This document shows positions 1-8,538 of a stretch of 64,000 nt of DNA, one piece after another (within the stretch, counting starts at the first letter, position 1; each line of letters begins with the position of its first letter). Source of the stretch: an uncultured Draconibacterium sp. GTDB lineage: Bacteria; Bacteroidota; Bacteroidia; Bacteroidales; Prolixibacteraceae. The stretch spans positions 4,653,501 to 4,717,500 of the forward strand of contig NZ_OY782038.1 of assembly GCF_963677575.1 (NCBI RefSeq), in the 5' to 3' direction. Made by a program: the position numbers and the translations under genes. The notes beneath the pieces are model-generated. The model saw only the letters and a list, made by a program, of their open reading frames with translations, had not been told where the DNA came from and made no database searches.

Positions 1-691
1 GGAATTTCTCTTTAGCCGCATTTTGAACTTCGTCCCCGAGGGTACTCACTTTGTCAGGATGGTATTTCATTGCCATACGACGGTAGGCTTTTTTCAATTC
101 ATCGTTGCTGGCTGAGCGGTCAATTTCAAGTATTTTGTAATCGCTATCGGTGTTGGGCACAAACATGGCCTGAATCGACTCAAAATCGTTACTTCCAATG
201 CCCATTTGGTTGCAAATATGGGTGATCAGCTTTTGTTCTTCCACATCAACCTGGCCATCGGCTTGTGCAATGCCAAACAGAAAATGAACCAGCTGCAGAC
301 GTGCCGAGTAATTCATGTTGGCTTTAATCTGCTGGCAAACCTCATTAACCGGAATGGTTTGTTGCAGTAAGTCGCGCAACATTTTAATGGCTTCCTGTGC
401 CGAGTCTTCGCCAAAGTTGTGCACCATAAATTTCTTTACATAGTCGAGCTCCGATTTCAGCACTTTCCCGTCGGCTTTCATTACGGCAGCCACCAAAACC
501 AGAAGGCTCATTACATATCCGCCAGTGGTAGTTGTTCTGCTTGAGTATCCCGTTCTTGTTCCACGTTTTACGGCTTCCTGTCCTCCATCAAACATCGAAC
601 CTAAAGTGAATCCTATAATTGCTCCCAGTGGACTGCCGGCAGTCATTACCCAACCAAGTCCGGCTCCTATCCATTTACCAAATTTTGCCAT
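1..691 (-). CDS. DjlA-like TerB/DnaJ co-chaperone (3' end cut by window edge)
   Basis: The gene reads leftward from an ATG at 691-689 and runs off the window, so only about 230 residues are visible. A glycine- and alanine-rich hydrophobic N-terminus (about residues 8-33) could be a membrane segment. A TerB-like helical domain follows, with two acidic repeats of the type KADGKV and QADGQV. After it comes a J domain whose diagnostic HPD tripeptide is present in YHPDK. This order (N-terminal membrane segment, TerB, J domain) is that of DjlA, a co-chaperone that stimulates DnaK ATPase at the inner membrane. The start overlaps the end of coaE by 17 bases, so the two are probably translated from one message. 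The call is firm for the domains, less so for the DjlA name because the C-terminus is missing. Confidence 0.85.
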   Translation of the reverse strand, partial: MAKFGKWIGAGLGWVMTAGSPLGAIIGFTLGSMFDGGQEAVKRGTRTGYSSRTTTTGGYVMSLLVLVAAVMKADGKVLKSELDYVKKFMVHNFGEDSAQEAIKMLRDLLQQTIPVNEVCQQIKANMNYSARLQLVHFLFGIAQADGQVDVEEQKLITHICNQMGIGSNDFESIQAMFVPNTDSDYKILEIDRSASNDELKKAYRRMAMKYHPDKVSTLGDEVQNAAKEKF

Positions 692-1274
692 ATTCTTTTA
701 ATTGTTTATCGATTTCAATTAACTGAGGAATCAATAATGTTTTATTGTCGTTTTTAATTTCAAATGAAGCGAGTTTGCGTTTTTGCTCATCGTTCCATTG
801 TTTGCTCATTCGCTCTTTTATGGCTTCAATTGTTGAGCCATCGCGCTTTGCAACGCGGTCGATTCTCATATTCTCCGGTGCAGTTACCAATAGGGTATAA
901 TCCATCATTTTATAGAAGCCGCTTTCAAAAAGAATGGCCGCTTCGTGAATGACGTACGGACTGTTTTGTTGGTCAGCCCAAATCATAAATTCCTGCCTCA
1001 CTACAGGATGAATTAATCCGTTTACTTTCTGCATCTCAGTGCTATCAGGAAAAATGATGCCAGCCAGTTTTTTCCGGTCAATTGTGCCGTTTGGTGAATA
1101 AATGTCGGGGCCATACCAGTCAATAAGTCCGGTTTTAATTTGTTCGTGCGAATTCACCAGTTGTTTCGCCCAAACGTCGGCTTCAAAAACAGGAGCTCCC
1201 AGGAGTCTGAAAACCTGGCAAATTACCGATTTTCCACTTCCAATTCCACCTGTAATACCAATCTTTAAAGCCAT
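675..1274 (-). CDS. coaE: Dephospho-CoA kinase
   Basis: CoaE phosphorylates the 3' hydroxyl of dephospho-CoA, the last step of coenzyme A synthesis. The P-loop GITGGIGSGKS lies at residues 6-16, directly after the start chosen here (MALKIGITGG). The adenylate-kinase-like lid and the RVAKRDG segment are also present. The length of 199 residues is normal. A longer frame begins six codons upstream at 1292, inside the preceding gene, but family members begin a few residues before the P-loop and the chosen ATG has an AAGAAG stretch just before it. It sits between a YbbR-domain gene and a djlA-like gene on the same strand with very short or overlapping junctions, which suggests one operon. Confidence 0.95.
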   Translation of the reverse strand: MALKIGITGGIGSGKSVICQVFRLLGAPVFEADVWAKQLVNSHEQIKTGLIDWYGPDIYSPNGTIDRKKLAGIIFPDSTEMQKVNGLIHPVVRQEFMIWADQQNSPYVIHEAAILFESGFYKMMDYTLLVTAPENMRIDRVAKRDGSTIEAIKERMSKQWNDEQKRKLASFEIKNDNKTLLIPQLIEIDKQLKEYGKIW

Positions 1275-1278
1275 CTTC

Positions 1279-2268
1279 TTAATACGTTTCAATGAGGTAT
1301 TCTACCGATTCGGGATTAAAGCGTGAAATCTCAACAAACGATGGTTTATCGGTAATTTTCACCCTTAGGCGGCTTTCGCTGTTGCTAATCGATGCATAAT
1401 CAACCACTGCTCGAAAATCGGCATTCGAAATATTGTCAAATTCACTCAAGCCAACAATGCAGTTGAGCGTTAATTCCGACGGGAACAGTTTAATCCTCAC
1501 GTCGGCCGGTTTGTTGATAACCTGTATAGGAAGTCGAACCTGTTTCTCTGTATATTTTTCCACTTCAATTTGTAACAACACCTCTGCCGGAACAACTGTA
1601 GCGGTTTCAGGATGAATGAGTTTTATATTTCGGTTAATTGTTTTATCCACATCTTCGAATGATCGTTTTGTAGTAGAAAGAAAACGAATCGTATCGACTA
1701 CTGACGCGGGGCCGGTAATTTTAACTTCCGAAGGTTTTACCTGCACCGGATTTTTCAAATTAAACTGCGGTTTAAAATCGATGGAAACATTTGCTTTTAC
1801 CGGAACCGTTTTGGTTTTTAAACTGTCGAGTACAATTCGGATAATGTCAGGATTAACCTGTTGAAGGCTAATTTCGTTGCTTATCTGGCTAGAAATTCGT
1901 CGGTTTAACGTATTGGTTGCTACCAGGTAAGTTCCATTGTTCGATTCTAGGTTTTGAGTAATATTCGTCAGGTTTAAGATAATCGGCGAATAGGAAAAAT
2001 TGAGTTTATGGCGCAAAAGTGTAAAGCCGTGTGCATCAACTTTTAAATCGAGCTTTTCGGGAGGCTTGTTGGCTAAAAACTGGTGGTTGGGCGGACTTAC
2101 ATACCGTACCGGGTAGGCAATAGTTGTAGAGTAATCTTTTTCCAAAGCATTTAAAAACCAAAGCACTGTGGCGATAACCAAGCAAATTAAATAAACGATC
2201 ACCCGCTTGTCGTTTTTAAGTTTCTCAATCTTTAAATAACCTGATATTCGTTCAATGTTCTTGTTCAT
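1279..2268 (-). CDS. YbbR-domain (CdaR-like) membrane-anchored protein
   Basis: A 329-residue protein with a short cytoplasmic N-terminus, one transmembrane helix at about residues 23-40, and an extracytoplasmic part made of beta-rich YbbR-type repeats (for example the segment with VKPSEVKITGPASVVDTI). In Firmicutes the YbbR protein CdaR regulates the diadenylate cyclase CdaA. In Bacteroidota a YbbR protein is commonly encoded beside coaE, as here, so the partner may differ. No cyclase is visible in the window. The stop codon is 4 bases before the coaE start, consistent with co-transcription. Family call is good; function is inferred only. Confidence 0.8.
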   Translation of the reverse strand: MNKNIERISGYLKIEKLKNDKRVIVYLICLVIATVLWFLNALEKDYSTTIAYPVRYVSPPNHQFLANKPPEKLDLKVDAHGFTLLRHKLNFSYSPIILNLTNITQNLESNNGTYLVATNTLNRRISSQISNEISLQQVNPDIIRIVLDSLKTKTVPVKANVSIDFKPQFNLKNPVQVKPSEVKITGPASVVDTIRFLSTTKRSFEDVDKTINRNIKLIHPETATVVPAEVLLQIEVEKYTEKQVRLPIQVINKPADVRIKLFPSELTLNCIVGLSEFDNISNADFRAVVDYASISNSESRLRVKITDKPSFVEISRFNPESVEYLIETY

Positions 2269-2318
2269 TCCGGTAAAACAGCAAAATTAACGAAAAGTAG
2301 CAATTAATACCAAGATCA

Positions 2319-2363
2319 AAAACGAAGCTTGCTAATTTCCTGACGCAAGCTTCGTTTTTTTTT
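2319..2363. terminator. Bidirectional intrinsic terminator
   Basis: The arms ACGAAGCTTGC (about 2322-2332) and GCAAGCTTCGT (about 2345-2355) form a perfect stem with a 12-nt loop. It is flanked by T runs on one side and A runs on the other, so it can terminate in either direction. It lies just past the end of the DUF4249 gene, transcribed leftward, and before the ybbR-coaE-djlA set. Confidence 0.8.
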
Positions 2364-2402
2364 AGAAATGTTTATTTCAGAGTTTTAAAATTTCAGGCGG
2401 TT

Positions 2403-3320
2403 TTAAATTCCGGGGATACTCGATACCAAAGGCGTGAAATTTGAGTCGTCGATAACAACTGTGTTGCCAACTGAAACATCGCGTGCCGAGAATAGGCCCA
2501 GGATACGTTTCCCGTTGTTGGAAGTCAGGTTGCTCGGTACATTTGCCGGCGGTACACTAAATGGGCTTCCGGCCCAGGCCTGGTCGCTCAGACCCCAGTA
2601 AAAATCGTAAGCAGCAGCTGAAATGGAAAGTTGTTCTACAATAATTGTATCTCCGGAATGAAGAATTTTATCTTCTTCTTCATCTTCCCAATCAAGAAGA
2701 ATAAGCATGTCGTAAATATAATTTCCGTCCACCAACTCATCGCTTGCAAATGCCAGGTCTTCACCGTCATTTAAAAACTCACCATTTATGTAGATATCCC
2801 ATTTATAATAATGTCCCAAACCCGGTGTTTCCTGCGAATTAATATAAATACCCAGGTACTCGTAATTGCCACGGTCGCTTAAATTTACTTTTACCGTATC
2901 GAGCGTTTCAACTTCCTGTAAATATTCTTCGCCCGTAATTACCGTTCCGTCAGGGGTAGTTATTGTTAAGGTGTAAGTCCGGCCGGTAATTCCCGGATAA
3001 GTTGTTCCGGCCGGTAATACGTAAATTCCTGTAGTTCCTTGTTCTTCAAGTGTTACCGTATTGGGCGAATCGGCATTGTCGCTTAACTGAACCACAGCAT
3101 TATTGATTACCGGGTTTTGTGACGTTTGATTTACTGCAAGCGTGCGTTCAAGCTTTACATAAATGTTGTTTTCTGCTTTAGTATTAATGTAAGCTTCAAC
3201 GGCTATCAGGTCAATATCTTCATCGTTCAGTTCCACGTCAACCACATCTTCGCAGGCGGTGAGCGCAACAATCGCAAACAGAAGAATGATAATTCCTTTT
3301 ATTATTTGTGCTGTTTTCAT
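2403..3320 (-). CDS. DUF4249 family outer-membrane lipoprotein
   Basis: A 305-residue lipoprotein. The signal peptide ends in the lipobox LTAC with Cys23 as the lipidated residue, followed by the DUF4249 signature region (EDVVDVELNDEDIDLIAVEAYI). The start at 3320 gives a compact signal peptide; an in-frame ATG ten codons upstream would add a hydrophilic tail. DUF4249 proteins are found in Bacteroidota next to TonB-dependent receptors and are thought to be their surface partners. That receptor is the next gene upstream on the same strand, about 100 bases away. The ligand cannot be told from sequence. Confidence 0.82.
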   Translation of the reverse strand: MKTAQIIKGIIILLFAIVALTACEDVVDVELNDEDIDLIAVEAYINTKAENNIYVKLERTLAVNQTSQNPVINNAVVQLSDNADSPNTVTLEEQGTTGIYVLPAGTTYPGITGRTYTLTITTPDGTVITGEEYLQEVETLDTVKVNLSDRGNYEYLGIYINSQETPGLGHYYKWDIYINGEFLNDGEDLAFASDELVDGNYIYDMLILLDWEDEEEDKILHSGDTIIVEQLSISAAAYDFYWGLSDQAWAGSPFSVPPANVPSNLTSNNGKRILGLFSARDVSVGNTVVIDDSNFTPLVSSIPGI

Positions 3321-3421
3321 CCGATTAATATTTTTTGTTTTAGAAAGCATAGTATGGAATTCGCATAAATCCGAATAAGTTTTGTGATGTGAATTCCATT
3401 TTTATGCTCATTTCATGACGT

Positions 3422-5770
3422 TTAAAATTTAAAATTATAAGTGATTGATGGGATAGGAGCTCCGATGATCGACAAGCGAATAAATTCCGTTTGGTTCGGA
3501 TTGTCTTCGTTTGCCTCAGGAGTAATTGAATAGGCGTTTCGTCGTCCGTAAACATTGTACACCGATACGTTTATCGATTGTTTAAAACGTCGGTTGGCAT
3601 TCTTTTTAAAGTCGTAGGTAAACGACAGGTCCAGGCGGTTGTAATCAGGAATACGGTTGCTGTTGCGGGCCGAATATTCGTAAACCTGGTTGCCCTGAAC
3701 ATAGTATTTGGCTACAGGGTACGATGTTGGATTACCGGTTGCATAAACAAAGTTGGCTGCAAAATTCCAGCGGTCGTTCAACTGGTAACTCGATACCAGC
3801 GAAAGATCGTGTGTGCGGTCGTACGATGATGGATATGGATTTCCGTTGTTGATACCCGGAATTTCACGTTCGGTTTTCGACAAGGTGTAACCCACCCAGC
3901 CGGTAAGTTTTCCTTTCGATTTTTTTACCAGTGCTTCCAATCCTTTCGAGGTGCCCGAACCATGTAGTAATTCAGTTTCAATAGCATCGTTCAGGAACAG
4001 TTCTGCTCCCTCAATGTAGTCCAGAACGTTCTGCATGTCTTTGTAATATAGTTCAACCGATGCTTCCCACATGTTTTGCTGAAAGTTTCGGAAATAGCCG
4101 AGTGAAACCTGGTCGACTTTCAGCGGTTTTATGTAAGTGCTCGATGGTAACCAAATGTCGAGCGGGGTAGGCGACTGCGTGTTCGAAATAAGATGCAGGT
4201 TTTGCACCATCCGGTTGTACGATCCTTTTACCGAGCTGTTGCGGTCGAGCGTGTATTTCATGCTTAAACGTGGCTCCAAATGAACAAATGCATCACCAAT
4301 TTTATCTTTCTTTCCGTAGCTGATGGTTTCGATGATTTCGTTTTCATCCGGATTCTCAGGATCCTCGTAAATATTTACTTCTCCTTTTCCAACCTGCTGG
4401 AAATGACTTAAACGCACACCGTATTGCATTGAAAAACGATCGGATATCTTCTGTTCATTCGAAAGATAAACCGCACTTTCAATGGCGTTGTAGTGGGCCA
4501 GTTCCATATCCGAAAACATGGAGTTATCGCCATTGGTGGTAATTTTACCCGGACGGAACTCATGTCTGATGGTATTCACCCCAAACTTAACGGTGTTTTG
4601 CGGATTCATAAACCAGGTAAAATCGGCTTTCCCGTTGTAGTCTTTAATTCTTGATGACCAATCGAAGTTATCGGCATTATCTCCCGGAACTCCAAGTTTG
4701 TAATCGTAGTTGGAGAAGATAGCCGAAATATTCATAAAGATCTTATCTCCGAAAATGTGGTTCCAGCGGGCGGTTGCGGTGGCATTTCCCCAACGCATGT
4801 ACATAGATTCGCCCATCTCGAAAACATCTTCACCCATATAACCGGAAAAATAAATGCGGTTATTGTTGTTGATTACCAGATTCGATTTTCCATTTAAATC
4901 GTAGAAATACATAGTATTGTCTTCCAGCTCATCCAAACCGGCAGCTTTTCCTAAAATATCGTAATAGGTGCGGCGTCCGGCCAGTAGAAAACTCCATTTA
5001 TCTTTAATAATCGGGCCTTCCAAAGTTAACCGGCTCGACAGGTTTCCAATTCCGCCATCGAAACCAAACTGTTTGGAGTTACCATCCTTTTGTCGGATAT
5101 CGATAACCGACGAAGCTTTTCCTCCATATTCAGCAGGAATACCACTTTTATACACCTGAATATCTTTAATGGCATTTGAGTTAAACACCGAAAAGAAACC
5201 CATCAGATGAGAGGCATTGTAAACCGGTGCTTCGTCCAGAATCATCAGGTTTTCGTCGGGGCCACCGCCACGAACGTATAAACCAGAGCTGGCTTCTCCG
5301 CCACTTTGAATACCGGGCAACAGCTGAATAGTTCGGATTATATCCACTTCGCCCATAAACGCCGGAAGCTTTTGAATGGTTTTCACCGGGAGTTTTTCCA
5401 TTCCCATTTCAATACGTTCCACGTTGGCGTTGGCAGCTTCGCCGCTTACAATAATCTCTTCCATTACTTCAGTATTTTCCTGTAACGAAAGCGAAATGTT
5501 TAGACTTTCCCGGGCATCAATTTTCTGTTTAATGGTTTGGTAACCGATAAACGAAACCTGAAGCGTGTAGCTTCCTTCGGGAATGGTAAGAGAGTAAAAT
5601 CCGTAGGCATTTGATGCGGTGCCCTGTTTCAGTTCTTCAACATAAACCGTAGCACCAATCAGCGCTTCTCCGTTCGAGGCGTCTCTGAGGTACCCACTTA
5701 AGGTAATGTTCTGTGCTTGTACTACAACTCCGGTAGTTAGAAGAAGGAGTAACATCATTGTTTTCATCAT
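3422..5770 (-). CDS. TonB-dependent outer-membrane receptor with carboxypeptidase-regulatory-like N-terminal domain
   Basis: About 782 residues. The signal peptide (residues 1-20, ending VVVQAQ) is followed by a CarboxypepD_reg-like beta sandwich (about 22-108), a plug domain with the RGGGPDENLMILDEAPVY segment, and a 22-strand-type barrel ending in Phe. The start is placed at 5770 because a good Bacteroidota -7 box (TACTTTTG, 5843-5850, minus strand) lies upstream of it. The longer open frame to 5887 would begin before the promoter and would lack a signal peptide. Pairing with the DUF4249 lipoprotein suggests one uptake system. It is not a SusC of the classical SusCD type. Confidence 0.88.
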   Translation of the reverse strand: MMKTMMLLLLLTTGVVVQAQNITLSGYLRDASNGEALIGATVYVEELKQGTASNAYGFYSLTIPEGSYTLQVSFIGYQTIKQKIDARESLNISLSLQENTEVMEEIIVSGEAANANVERIEMGMEKLPVKTIQKLPAFMGEVDIIRTIQLLPGIQSGGEASSGLYVRGGGPDENLMILDEAPVYNASHLMGFFSVFNSNAIKDIQVYKSGIPAEYGGKASSVIDIRQKDGNSKQFGFDGGIGNLSSRLTLEGPIIKDKWSFLLAGRRTYYDILGKAAGLDELEDNTMYFYDLNGKSNLVINNNNRIYFSGYMGEDVFEMGESMYMRWGNATATARWNHIFGDKIFMNISAIFSNYDYKLGVPGDNADNFDWSSRIKDYNGKADFTWFMNPQNTVKFGVNTIRHEFRPGKITTNGDNSMFSDMELAHYNAIESAVYLSNEQKISDRFSMQYGVRLSHFQQVGKGEVNIYEDPENPDENEIIETISYGKKDKIGDAFVHLEPRLSMKYTLDRNSSVKGSYNRMVQNLHLISNTQSPTPLDIWLPSSTYIKPLKVDQVSLGYFRNFQQNMWEASVELYYKDMQNVLDYIEGAELFLNDAIETELLHGSGTSKGLEALVKKSKGKLTGWVGYTLSKTEREIPGINNGNPYPSSYDRTHDLSLVSSYQLNDRWNFAANFVYATGNPTSYPVAKYYVQGNQVYEYSARNSNRIPDYNRLDLSFTYDFKKNANRRFKQSINVSVYNVYGRRNAYSITPEANEDNPNQTEFIRLSIIGAPIPSITYNFKF

Positions 5771-5842
5771 TTTTTGGCTTCTGTTTCTATTTGTTTTCTG
5801 TTTTGAATGTTTGGCTGAACATCCACATTTTTCTAGCTCCAA

Positions 5843-5850
5843 CAAAAGTA
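5843..5850 (-). promoter_or_regulatory. Bacteroidota -7 promoter element of the TonB receptor gene
   Basis: TACTTTTG on the minus strand matches TAnnTTTG and lies about 73 bases upstream of the chosen start codon. No clear -33 TTTG was found at the usual spacing. Confidence 0.45.
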
Positions 5851-5995
5851 ATACATCGTATAAATCTGTTTTTATAAATCCGACCAATTAACGTTTTTAG
5901 TCGACAAGCGATACGAATCTATATTTTTGCTGTTTCTGTAAATAGTGACAACAAAAAATTGCGAGGGTTACAGTTTTGGGAAATTTTTTTGAAAA

Positions 5996-7183
5996 TCAGT
6001 GTTGTATAATAACCTGTTGCGAGTGTTGAAATGTATCGGAATTAACTTTTACAATATAGGTTCCGTTGTTAAGGTCCTGAACAGGAATACGTTCGTTGCT
6101 GTAGTTGGTTGTGAACACTTTGCTTAGCTGACCTTTTGTATTATAAATTTGAACGGTTAACTGCTGATCGAATTGTTGGTCGGGTTGGAAAAACTGAAAG
6201 GATGTAGAGGCAGGACTTGGAAAAATATAAGCCGATTCAGCAGAAAGATGGCTGGTGTTATCACGCCAGTCGCGAATGCCGTTATTGTTTGAATCGCCAG
6301 GAGTGCAGCTACTGGCCGTAGAGTTTTGCCAGTCAGAACCTTTTATCATTTGGTCAAAAACATCATCGAGACCATCTCTGTCCTGGTCGGAAAATAATAG
6401 CTGAATACCGGCCTTATCCTCCACCGATAAGTTGGACGCCTCAATCAAATCACTTATCCTGTCATCATCCGAATCTTTATCTATCATGTCGGGTAGTCCA
6501 TCTCCGTCAGTGTCTACCGGATCATAGTAAGTGCCATCCATTTCCGGATCGTACGCGTCGTCCAACCCGTTTTGGTTGGCATCAATACCTGAAGGCGCAA
6601 TATAGTTGTGTTCCTGTTGCCATTCAATGTTATCGGTAATCCCGTCGTTGTCGCTGTCGATATCAAAATTATTTGGAATACCGTCATTATCAGAGTCCAG
6701 TCCCTTTCCATCCAGATAATCGGGGAGGCCGTCGTTATCATTATCGAGGTCGGCGTAATTCGGAATATCATCCAAATCAGTATTTTCTATAACTTCGATA
6801 AATACACTTCCTAATGCACTGTATTCATTTTCGGTAAGTTCTTTAATGTAATAGTCGAAACTGAAATTGCCCACATATTTCTCAGGTACTTCCAACCTGA
6901 AATGCCCGTCTTTATCTATTGTCAGCAAAGCCTCTCTCGGTGAAGCAGCGAACAGGATTTCAATTTTGTCACCATTCGGATCATAATCGTTAATCATTAC
7001 ATTTCCGTAGAATACCAGATCGTATTGGGCAGCAAGAACAAAGGTGTCGTTTTGAGCCACGGGTGGAACGTTCCAATCATTTTCTTCGTTGGTTAGATTC
7101 GATGCTCCTTGAACTGAAGAAAAGCTAATAAGAAGTACCAAAAGGAGCACGCCCTGTTTCCATATTTTGGCCTGTATTTTCAA
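5996..7183 (-). CDS. Thrombospondin type 3 repeat protein with T9SS C-terminal sorting domain
   Basis: A 395-residue exported protein. Signal peptide at residues 1-26, then a cadherin/Ig-like domain starting at PPVAQNDTF with the typical NDYDPNGD turn. A run of calcium-binding thrombospondin-3 repeats follows, rich in DxDxDG (for example DSDNDGIPNNFDIDSDNDGI). The C-terminal 75 or so residues (from AYIFPSPAS to the end, with NLNNGTYIV-like spacing) are a type A type IX secretion sorting domain. It is therefore predicted to cross the outer membrane by T9SS and be attached to or released from the surface. No enzymatic domain is visible; adhesion or a structural role is a guess. Confidence 0.85.
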   Translation of the reverse strand: MKIQAKIWKQGVLLLVLLISFSSVQGASNLTNEENDWNVPPVAQNDTFVLAAQYDLVFYGNVMINDYDPNGDKIEILFAASPREALLTIDKDGHFRLEVPEKYVGNFSFDYYIKELTENEYSALGSVFIEVIENTDLDDIPNYADLDNDNDGLPDYLDGKGLDSDNDGIPNNFDIDSDNDGITDNIEWQQEHNYIAPSGIDANQNGLDDAYDPEMDGTYYDPVDTDGDGLPDMIDKDSDDDRISDLIEASNLSVEDKAGIQLLFSDQDRDGLDDVFDQMIKGSDWQNSTASSCTPGDSNNNGIRDWRDNTSHLSAESAYIFPSPASTSFQFFQPDQQFDQQLTVQIYNTKGQLSKVFTTNYSNERIPVQDLNNGTYIVKVNSDTFQHSQQVIIQH

Positions 7184-7200
7184 AATGGGTTTGTATTAAA

Positions 7201-7208
7201 CAAATGTA
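7201..7208 (-). promoter_or_regulatory. -7 promoter element for the TSP3/T9SS gene
   Basis: TACATTTG on the minus strand, 18 bases before the ATG at 7183. A TTGTG sequence lies about 20 bases further upstream as a possible -33 box. This predicts a very short 5' leader. Confidence 0.5.
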
Positions 7209-7391
7209 TGCAGATAATGAGGGGCTTACACAATGGTAATTGCTGAATCGGAGGTGTGAGAAGTTTGTTTTTCAGGGTGTTTTTACTTAGTTCGACTAAG
7301 GATTATTGTGTTGTGAACGAGGTATTTGAACTCTGTAGTGGCCGTTTTGCTGAGTGAAGAGTAAGGAATTGTGTTTTGAGTTTTGATATCG

Positions 7392-8417
7392 CTACTTTGA
7401 TTGTGATGAATTTCGAATGATCAGTTCCGTTTCCATTATAATGGTTTCGTAAGTTTTGGGTTTTGCCTTGCTGCTAATTTGTTTAATTAAAAGTTCGGCA
7501 GCTTTTTGGCCCATTTCAAAACCGGGCTGTTTAATGGTGGAAATTGAGGGGGTTACCAACTCGCTAAACGGCTCGTTACTAAAACCAACAATGGCAATTT
7601 CTTCAGGTACTTTTATGCCAACTTCGTTTAAATAAATGATGGCACTCAATGCAGTAGTGTCGTTGGCACAAAAAATAGCATCGGGTATTTCATTTGTTTT
7701 CAGAATCCTTTTTATGGCATTAAGTCCGTCTTTGCGCGTAAGGCTGTTGTGCAAAATCTGGTTCTCATTAATCTGTAATCCTGCATCGCTGATTGCCTGT
7801 CGGTAACCGGCTTCTCGTTTTGCGTAGATTTGCAGGTTGAGTGGGCCTCCAATATGAGCCACTTTTTTTCTTCCCTGCTCAATAAGATGCTGTGTAGCCC
7901 GGTAAGCACCACCAAAATCGTCGATAACAATTTTGTGTGCCGGAATTTCATCAACAATCCGATCGAAAAATACCAGAGGAATATTTCTTTCCGAAAAAAG
8001 TTTCAGGTGATCATACGATTGTGTTTCCATTCCGATCGACAAGATCAATCCATCAACACGGTTCGAAAAAAAAGTGTGCGCAATGGTACTTTCCTTTTCC
8101 AGGTTATCGTTTGATTGCGAAATAGTAACAGCAAATCCCTGCTTATAGGCTACATCCTCGATTCCGGATATTACCGATGAAAAAAAATGGCGGTTGATTA
8201 GCGGAACAATAACGCCAATAGTGTTGGTGCGCCGGGTACGTAAATTCGCCGCCATAACATTGGGTCGATAACCCATCTCTATGGCTGCTTTTTTTATCTT
8301 TTTCCTTGTTGCTTCGCTAATTAGTGGATTATCCTTTAAGGCACGCGAAACTGTGGAAGCCGAAATATTAAGCTTTTTGGCTATATCGTGAATTGTAATT
8401 TCCGGTTTTTGCCCCAT
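7392..8417 (-). CDS. LacI-family transcriptional regulator of the uronate (kdu) genes
   Basis: A 341-residue LacI-type repressor. The helix-turn-helix and hinge (about residues 6-55, with IAKKLNISASTVSRAL) are followed by a periplasmic-binding-protein-like ligand domain. It is transcribed divergently from kduI. The space between the two contains a perfect 14-bp palindrome with the central CG typical of LacI-family operators (8462-8475). This palindrome covers the predicted -33 boxes of both divergent promoters. The simplest reading is a repressor of kduID that also represses itself, with an inducer related to unsaturated uronates or their keto products. The ligand is inferred from neighbours only. 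Confidence 0.85.
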   Translation of the reverse strand: MGQKPEITIHDIAKKLNISASTVSRALKDNPLISEATRKKIKKAAIEMGYRPNVMAANLRTRRTNTIGVIVPLINRHFFSSVISGIEDVAYKQGFAVTISQSNDNLEKESTIAHTFFSNRVDGLILSIGMETQSYDHLKLFSERNIPLVFFDRIVDEIPAHKIVIDDFGGAYRATQHLIEQGRKKVAHIGGPLNLQIYAKREAGYRQAISDAGLQINENQILHNSLTRKDGLNAIKRILKTNEIPDAIFCANDTTALSAIIYLNEVGIKVPEEIAIVGFSNEPFSELVTPSISTIKQPGFEMGQKAAELLIKQISSKAKPKTYETIIMETELIIRNSSQSK

Positions 8418-8436
8418 TTATCGTGTTATTTAACGA

Positions 8437-8444
8437 CAAAGTTA
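8437..8444 (-). promoter_or_regulatory. -7 promoter element of the lacI-type gene
   Basis: TAACTTTG on the minus strand fits TAnnTTTG. Exactly 19 bases upstream is ATTG (8464-8467, minus strand), usable as the -33 box and part of the palindromic operator. The ATG is at 8417. Confidence 0.55.
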
Positions 8445-8461
8445 AGAATATTTTTAATCAA

Positions 8462-8475
8462 TGCAATCGATTGCA
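8462..8475. promoter_or_regulatory. LacI-family operator palindrome TGCAATCGATTGCA
   Basis: A perfect 14-bp palindrome with the central CG step expected for LacI-family operators, sitting between the divergent regulator and kduI. Its two ATTG half-site edges coincide with the likely -33 boxes of both promoters: 8464-8467 for the regulator and 8470-8473 for kduI. Occupancy should therefore block both. Confidence 0.7.
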
Positions 8476-8493
8476 ATTCTATTTGTTTCTTCT

Positions 8494-8501
8494 TACATTT
8501 G
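8494..8501 (+). promoter_or_regulatory. -7 promoter element of kduI
   Basis: TACATTTG is an exact match to the Bacteroidota -7 consensus. The ATTG at 8470-8473 lies 20 bases upstream as the -33 box. Any start codon upstream of this box (such as the ATG at 8461) would precede the transcript, which supports the kduI start at 8539. Confidence 0.65.
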
Positions 8502-8538
8502 CAGAATAAATCGTTATAAGAATAAAAAAATAAATACT

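Noticed and set aside
5771..5887. Upstream extension of the TonB receptor
   Set aside because: The extension precedes the predicted promoter and would put about 40 hydrophilic residues before the signal peptide.
7286..7300. Small inverted repeat CTTAGT-TCG-ACTAAG behind the LacI gene as a terminator
   Set aside because: The stem is only six base pairs and there is no T run on the relevant strand.
8461..8538. Upstream start codon for kduI at 8461
   Set aside because: It lies in the operator, upstream of the -7 box, and would add a tail not seen in the KduI family.
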